Of a stretch of 37,828 nt of DNA, positions 33,914 through 37,828 are shown piece by piece (position 1 is the first letter of the stretch; the number at the start of each line of letters is the position of its first letter). The notes below the pieces were generated by a model that was not told the DNA's origin, made no database searches, and saw only the letters and a list, made by a program, of their open reading frames with translations. The stretch lies in NCBI GenBank assembly GCA_020435295.1, contig JAGQZV010000011.1, positions 1-37,828 of the forward strand. The letters run 5' to 3'. Origin of the DNA: Bdellovibrionales bacterium (lineage in GTDB: Bacteria > Bdellovibrionota > FAC87 > UBA2466 > JACKAF01). The translations under genes were made by a program, and so were the position numbers.

Positions 33914-34225
33914 ATGAAGAGACGTATTACTGGAGGGGCCCACGACTTTGATCCTGAAACTGAGTACACAGTCCAATTCGAATGCATCAGTACCTACATT
34001 GTAGGATTTCAAGATGCGGCCGGGCTTACTGAAAAGCAGATCCTGAGAAAAGCCATTGAACGAGCAAACTCCACATTCACTTCAAATGGTAGTTTGACGC
34101 TGGAAGGCGCCAACAACGACGGCTTCTTTGCGCTCACCGCGCACGGAATAGACCGATCCACGGGCGCCATTGTAGGCAACCCCCCTGCGATGAAGCCAAA
34201 ACTTAAGCTCGTAAAAGATAACTAA
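33914..34225 (+). CDS. Small cytoplasmic protein of unknown function
   Basis: 103 residues, no signal peptide, Shine-Dalgarno GGAGG four bases before the ATG and a plausible promoter upstream. Composition is normal, with one cysteine, an N-terminal RRITGG segment, a helical middle (LTEKQILRKAIERANSTF) and a basic tail (MKPKLKLVKD). I recognise no family. It ends three bases from the convergent rfbC stop. Confidence 0.65.
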   Translation: MKRRITGGAHDFDPETEYTVQFECISTYIVGFQDAAGLTEKQILRKAIERANSTFTSNGSLTLEGANNDGFFALTAHGIDRSTGAIVGNPPAMKPKLKLVKDN

Positions 34226-34228
34226 AAT

Positions 34229-34786
34229 TTAAGCACAATCTTCAGGGCCCAAAGGGTGGAAGTTTTCAAACGGTGCTAAGGCCGCGTCTTTATCCGAAAT
34301 ACCTTGTGGCGGATGCGGCCAGGCAATTCCCAATTCCGCATCATCGAAGCGGATGCCATCTTCACATTCTTTGGAGTACCCTCGCGTGCACTTGTAATAA
34401 AGGGTCGTAGCTTCTTCCAATGCTTGAAAGGCGTGGCCAAAGCCCGGTGGGATGTACAGCGCGCAATGGTTGCTCTCGCTAAGTTCAAAGCTCTCCCACT
34501 CTCCAAATGTGGGCGAGCCCGACCTAAGATCCACTGCTACGTCGAAGATGGCCCCACGCAAGCAGCGGACAAGTTTGCCCTGAGCATGAGGCGCCCTTTG
34601 CAGGTGAATGCCGCGCACGATTCCTTTTGCGCTAAGCGAAACGTTGTCCTGCACAAAAGGGACATCGACGCCGATCCGCGCGAGGTCAATCTGGTTATAG
34701 GCTTCCATAAACCAACCACGTGGATCCGAAAACACACGCGGCCGGAGCAAAACCAAGCCCTTTAAACGCCCGTTGATACTCTCCAT
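34229..34786 (-). CDS. rfbC: dTDP-4-dehydrorhamnose 3,5-epimerase
   Basis: Third enzyme of dTDP-L-rhamnose synthesis, cytoplasmic, 185 residues (normal length). RmlC cupin motifs: RPRVFSDPRGWFMEAYN, VQDNVSLSAKGIVRGIH with catalytic H61, QGKLVRCLRGAIFDVAVDLR with K71, YIPPGFGHAF and TTLYYKCT with the active-site tyrosine (Y130/Y131). GGGAG lies five to six bases before the ATG. The other rhamnose genes (rfbA, rfbB, rfbD) are not in this window, so they are elsewhere or the pathway is split. Confidence 0.95.
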   Translation of the reverse strand: MESINGRLKGLVLLRPRVFSDPRGWFMEAYNQIDLARIGVDVPFVQDNVSLSAKGIVRGIHLQRAPHAQGKLVRCLRGAIFDVAVDLRSGSPTFGEWESFELSESNHCALYIPPGFGHAFQALEEATTLYYKCTRGYSKECEDGIRFDDAELGIAWPHPPQGISDKDAALAPFENFHPLGPEDCA

Positions 34787-34845
34787 CCAAACTCCCGCTG
34801 CGAGAATACTCGACCGAACCCCTGGACCGCAACCACTTGCGCGGG

Positions 34846-34859
34846 TCTCAAACTTGAGA
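34846..34859. promoter_or_regulatory. Palindrome TCTCAA-AC-TTGAGA, possible operator
   Basis: Six-base perfect arms around two bases in the 214-base divergent gap between rfbC and the AAA+ operon. It could be a repressor site but may be chance. Confidence 0.25.
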
Positions 34860-35000
34860 TTCTCCGTCCGTGTTGTTCAAGAATGAGTCTTTCCGATCCC
34901 CCTGCCAAATCCGTCCCAACGCATAGGTAGGCGAAAGTATTCAATTTCAGCAAAAGCCTCATTTTTTTGTCCGCTGGCACACACCTTGTAATTCCTAGAG

Positions 35001-36296
35001 ATGATGAAAGTGGTACGCACAACCCGCACGTCCGGGCGACACCTGGCACAATGGCTCCTAAATCACCCGGCGCGCTTCGTGCACGCCAGAATGTCACCGA
35101 GCGACACGCTGGATTTGAAAAACACAATGGAGAAACTCTGCCCTGGGGCACACCAGTGGTTAGTGCCAGAACAGTACACTCTCGCCGAGGTACGCGAAGC
35201 AATCGACCGCAGCGGCATAATTTGGAATTTCGTGGATGCCCTCCACCTTAACGACGCAGCAGAGGTCCGCATTTTCGCAAAATGTTTTTTGGCCCAAAAC
35301 CCCCGCAAGACCTTAGTTCTTCTCACGGGCGCGGACTTCAAGCCTGTAGATTTACCCTCCCACTACGGCACGCAGGAAATCTGGCCGGAGGCCAGCGGCC
35401 TACCCGCGGTTGACGATATGGAACTCCTGCGCCACAGCCGACGGCTAGAACCCCGCTACGAGCGCGACGCCCTGATTACAGGCCCCAAGCTCCGAATGAA
35501 ACTTGACGAAGCCATCCAGTACATCCAAACCAAGAGTCGCTGCGAAACAGAGTGGGGATTCAAATCCCTTCATAGCCGCGGGCACGGGGTGACTCTCGTA
35601 TTTCACGGCGAAAGCGGAACAGGAAAAACAATGGCGGCTGAAGTCGTCGCTAAGACCTTAGACTTGCCCCTCTATCAGATAGATCTGTCCTCAGTCGTAA
35701 GCAAATACGTAGGCGACACCCAGAAAAATTTGAAACAGATCTTTATGGCTGCTAGCAAAGTTCACGGCATCCTCTTGTTCGACGAAGGAGACGCGATCTT
35801 TGGGCAGCGCACCGAGGTCAAGGGAAGCCACGATCGCTACTCGAACCTGGAAGTAAACTTCCTACTCCAGGAACTTGAGACCTTTGACGGGATTGTAATC
35901 CTCAGCACGAATCACGAAAAGAACATGGATCCGGCATTCTTGCGTCGCTTCACCTACGCACTTAACTTTGGCCGCCCCTCCCGTAAGCTCCGCTCCCACA
36001 TTTGGAAGGCAAACTGCCCTAGCGCTTTGCCACTGGCTAAAGATGTGAACTTCGACTACCTCGCCAAGTTTGTGCTTACAGGCGGTAACATTCGCAATTG
36101 CGTGCGCGAAGCCGCGGCTAAGGCCGCGTCCCATGGCAGGCCCGCAGTGAGTCAGACGGACTTCCTATGGTCCGTTAAACGCGAGATGCAAAAACACGGA
36201 CTGGAATTGAGCCGAGAGATGATTGGCAACGACACTCTCTGGCGCCAGGTCGGTACAGAATGGGAATACCGCCACTTTCCAGGACTGCCGACATGA
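35001..36296 (+). CDS. AAA+ ATPase with pore loop, first gene of an uncharacterised operon
   Basis: 431 residues, no signal or membrane helix. An N-terminal region (about 1-160) resembles the divergent domain preceding the ATPase in Ycf46/SpoVK-like proteins (WNFVDALHL, TLVLLTGADFK). The classic AAA module follows: Walker A GESGTGKT (203-210), aromatic pore loop KYVGDT (235-240), Walker B ILLFDEGDAIFG (257-268), sensor 1 N304, arginine fingers R315/R316 in FLRRF. The pore loop suggests threading or remodelling of a protein. AAA+ ATPases of this kind also occur in contractile injection loci, but no sheath, tube or baseplate gene is visible. Weak Shine-Dalgarno (TAGAG). Its stop overlaps the next start as ATGA. 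Confidence 0.88.
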   Translation: MMKVVRTTRTSGRHLAQWLLNHPARFVHARMSPSDTLDLKNTMEKLCPGAHQWLVPEQYTLAEVREAIDRSGIIWNFVDALHLNDAAEVRIFAKCFLAQNPRKTLVLLTGADFKPVDLPSHYGTQEIWPEASGLPAVDDMELLRHSRRLEPRYERDALITGPKLRMKLDEAIQYIQTKSRCETEWGFKSLHSRGHGVTLVFHGESGTGKTMAAEVVAKTLDLPLYQIDLSSVVSKYVGDTQKNLKQIFMAASKVHGILLFDEGDAIFGQRTEVKGSHDRYSNLEVNFLLQELETFDGIVILSTNHEKNMDPAFLRRFTYALNFGRPSRKLRSHIWKANCPSALPLAKDVNFDYLAKFVLTGGNIRNCVREAAAKAASHGRPAVSQTDFLWSVKREMQKHGLELSREMIGNDTLWRQVGTEWEYRHFPGLPT

Positions 36297-37162
36297 TCTT
36301 GGATCCACAGCGCCGAGAAATGGGCTCTGTCCTTAGTCGCCAGGAGATTCGGACGCTTGCGGGACGCTGGGGTATCCGCTTGAGCCCTGCAGTGTATACG
36401 CAAGTCCAACGTAGCGTTCGGAGAAAAGAGCAGGCGAGTTTCCAGCACCTCAAAGAAAGAGGTTTTTTTGGGTCCTCAAAAGTTTTCCGTTACTACAATT
36501 ATCACTACCACGAATCGGCGTTTGCATTTAGCCCGCTCGTTGATCACACCTACATGAACGGTGAGTACTGGAAGGTCGGCTTGCAACCGGGCGAGAAAAT
36601 TTACAGAATGTTCAGTGAAGACAGTCTTCTCACTGGCCAGCTGGGATCCTGGTGGGCTAGAGCCAGCGGGCGGCCGCTCTCGCAATTTCAAGCCATGGTT
36701 GACGGGGCGATTTTCTCGGAATGGAACTCCTTCATGGTTTTGGCGGAACTCAGTATTCCTATAGTAGGACCCGACGGAGTAGTTGCCTTTGAAGGGGAGG
36801 TGGCTCCTCAGTTCGTGGCCCAACGCAACCCCAACCGCGCCGACGAAGTCAGAAAGTATGGCACCATTTACATAGGAGGCGGAAATCAGATTTTCATGCC
36901 ACGTGACCAGCAACAACTTGTTTACGAAGCCTTACGAAAGGGGGGGCAGAAGTTCGCGCGCAAGCACCTACGCCTCTACCTGTGGGATCGAGAGGACACA
37001 CGTGGCAAGCCGGTTCCTCTAGAGTACACGCTTGAGCCTGAAGGTGTTCGCGTGAATACTGAGACTATCAAACGCAACATGCACAGGCTCTGGGGGCGGC
37101 TCACACAGCTAGCCTCTTCCGAGAGCTATGCTGGGTGCTTACTTGAAAAGGATCTTTTATGA
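36293..37162 (+). CDS. Unknown protein with ADP-ribosyltransferase-toxin-like motifs
   Basis: 289 residues starting at the ATG overlapping the ATPase stop. No signal peptide. The N-terminal 60 or so residues are basic and helical. The middle has an ordered set of motifs: PGEKIYRMF with R105, GSWWAR (S119), WNSFMVLAELSIP, FEGEVAPQF with E167 and E169, and YIGGGNQIFMP (193-203). The series IYR / GSWW / ExE-APQ / GGGxQIF resembles C-terminal domains of polymorphic toxins assigned to the ADP-ribosyltransferase fold. This is pattern memory, not a search, and it could instead be a structural protein. A basic C-terminal helix pair (KFARKHLRLYLW, RNMHRLWGRL) follows. It overlaps the next gene as ATGA. 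Confidence 0.7.
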   Translation: MILDPQRREMGSVLSRQEIRTLAGRWGIRLSPAVYTQVQRSVRRKEQASFQHLKERGFFGSSKVFRYYNYHYHESAFAFSPLVDHTYMNGEYWKVGLQPGEKIYRMFSEDSLLTGQLGSWWARASGRPLSQFQAMVDGAIFSEWNSFMVLAELSIPIVGPDGVVAFEGEVAPQFVAQRNPNRADEVRKYGTIYIGGGNQIFMPRDQQQLVYEALRKGGQKFARKHLRLYLWDREDTRGKPVPLEYTLEPEGVRVNTETIKRNMHRLWGRLTQLASSESYAGCLLEKDLL

Positions 37163-37437
37163 AACGCACCACTTTTAAAGGAAAACTTACTGACTTCAAC
37201 GCAACCTCCCCAGAGTTGAGTGGCAAAGCCTACGGAATGGAAGTCACACTAGAGGACGGAACAAAAGCCTATGTGGTCGCCGACAAAATTTACAACGAAA
37301 TGGGTCCCAATCTAACGTCCCCTATGCACACCGGATGGCTCGATTGGGGAAACTGGATAGGGCGTCCGATGAAGGGCGAATACGTTAGCTGGAAGGGTAT
37401 GAAGATTATCGTGAAGTTGGAGGATCCCAATTCTTGA
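37159..37437 (+). CDS. Small protein, paralogue-like partner 1
   Basis: 92 residues, beta-rich, no cysteine and no signal. Layout: FKGKLTDF strand, KAYGMEVTLEDGTKAYVV hairpin, a WLDWGNW turn, then IGRPMKGEYVSWKGMKIIVKL. The alternating pattern suggests an OB- or SH3-like barrel. It matches the next gene in length and order of motifs (see that entry). The ATG overlaps the upstream stop (ATGA). No family recognised; an adaptor or immunity role is possible from context only. Confidence 0.72.
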   Translation: MKRTTFKGKLTDFNATSPELSGKAYGMEVTLEDGTKAYVVADKIYNEMGPNLTSPMHTGWLDWGNWIGRPMKGEYVSWKGMKIIVKLEDPNS

Positions 37438-37715
37438 AAGTTTTTTCGGGAACTATCACGGCACTATTGGGGTTCACTATATACCCCGTGGCTGGCAAAC
37501 CGACGGCGATGCACTATGAATACCAAGTCGTTACTCAGTCGGGGGAAATGGCGTTTGTTCTAGACGATGTGCACTACTTGGAATTAGGCCAGCCGCACCA
37601 GCCTGGAGACTACCACTTCTATCGCGATGCCTGCATCGGATCCAAAGTACGAGGCGCCTTCTCGTACTGGACCGAACGCCAACTCAACGTCATTCATTCC
37701 ATTCGTTTTCACTAA
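37434..37715 (+). CDS. Small protein, paralogue-like partner 2
   Basis: 93 residues with a TTG start overlapping the previous stop (TTGA); GGAGG lies at 37420-37424, nine bases upstream. It opens with FSGTITAL, then MHYEYQVVTQSGEMAFVLDDVHYLELG, then IGSKVRGAFSYW and NVIHSIRF. These align in order with FKGKLTDF, GMEVTLEDGTKAYVVADKIYNEMG, IGRPMKGEYVSW and KIIVKL of the preceding gene, so the pair probably arose by duplication and has diverged strongly. Unknown function; last gene of the four-gene operon. Confidence 0.7.
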   Translation: MKVFSGTITALLGFTIYPVAGKPTAMHYEYQVVTQSGEMAFVLDDVHYLELGQPHQPGDYHFYRDACIGSKVRGAFSYWTERQLNVIHSIRFH

Positions 37716-37795
37716 CGCGCCGAATAGAAGCTTTTTGTTGTAGCCCACCGTTTTCCTTAGTTAACATAGGCATTCAGCCTAAGGGGAACCAAGAA

Positions 37796-37828
37796 ATGCG
37801 GGTGGGGGTTGTGGACCTCGGAACGAAC
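37796..37828 (+). CDS. Start of a probable exopolyphosphatase/GppA-like gene, truncated by window edge
   Basis: Eleven codons encode MRVGVVDLGTN, the signature N-terminus (phosphate-1 loop DLGTN) of Ppx/GppA phosphatases, ASKHA-fold enzymes acting on polyphosphate or pppGpp. AAGGGG sits eight bases before the ATG. Other ASKHA proteins start similarly, so the exact enzyme cannot be told from this fragment. Confidence 0.7.
   Translation, partial: MRVGVVDLGTN

Noticed and set aside
35001-37715. Contractile injection system or phage tail locus
   Set aside because: Only the AAA+ ATPase is suggestive; no sheath, tube, baseplate or LysM tail gene is adjacent, although the gene to the right is cut off.

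Overview
The window is dense bacterial chromosome with moderate GC content. It is most consistent with a member of Bdellovibrionota or a related predatory or gliding deltaproteobacterial lineage. This rests on the chain 4.5S SRP RNA - dnaX - ybaB - recR - mglA, where mglA is a gliding-motility GTPase typical of Myxococcota and Bdellovibrionota. It is supported by many secreted proteins and lipoproteins without recognisable function, a cyclase fused to a PilZ domain, and a deoxyhypusine-synthase-like gene. The taxonomic call is an inference, since there is no rRNA here. I see no insertion sequence, prophage or CRISPR array.

Layout. 1-1659 is the 3' part of an NHL-repeat protein. 1752-4094 is a CHASE2 / class III adenylate cyclase / PilZ protein, convergent with a secreted diheme c-type protein (4091-5104, minus). 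5316-5786 is a small secreted protein followed by a strong terminator. From 14128 down to 6172 on the minus strand lies a six-gene cluster: periplasmic binding protein, hybrid histidine kinase, trkA, trkH, proB, proA. It combines potassium uptake with proline synthesis and looks like an osmoadaptation locus. Next come a LysM envelope protein (14369-15619, plus) and, on the minus strand, a deoxyhypusine-synthase-like enzyme, a beta-barrel protein and a predicted SAM-like helical protein (15621-18071). 18300-19067 is a coiled-coil lipoprotein.

19159-22477 is the core housekeeping block: SRP RNA, dnaX, ybaB, recR, mglA. tRNA-Asn(GTT) follows at 22568-22643. 22839-32382 is an accessory stretch of mostly exported proteins: a DUF2817-type peptidase, two lipoproteins, several unknown secreted proteins, a catalase-like protein, a cytoplasmic PHP phosphoesterase and a Gly/Pro-rich protein. 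32661-34786 holds a glycosyltransferase-like gene, a small unknown gene and rfbC.

The most novel region is 35001-37715. It is four genes joined by 4-base start/stop overlaps: an AAA+ ATPase with a pore-loop motif, a 289-aa protein with motifs reminiscent of ADP-ribosyltransferase-type toxin domains, and two approximately 92-aa proteins that look like paralogues of each other. I do not recognise this operon as a described system. The window ends in the first 11 codons of a probable ppx/gppA gene.

Many start sites were moved inward from the longest open frame because a Shine-Dalgarno sequence, signal peptide or start/stop overlap supports the internal codon. All function calls come from reading motifs, not from database searches.
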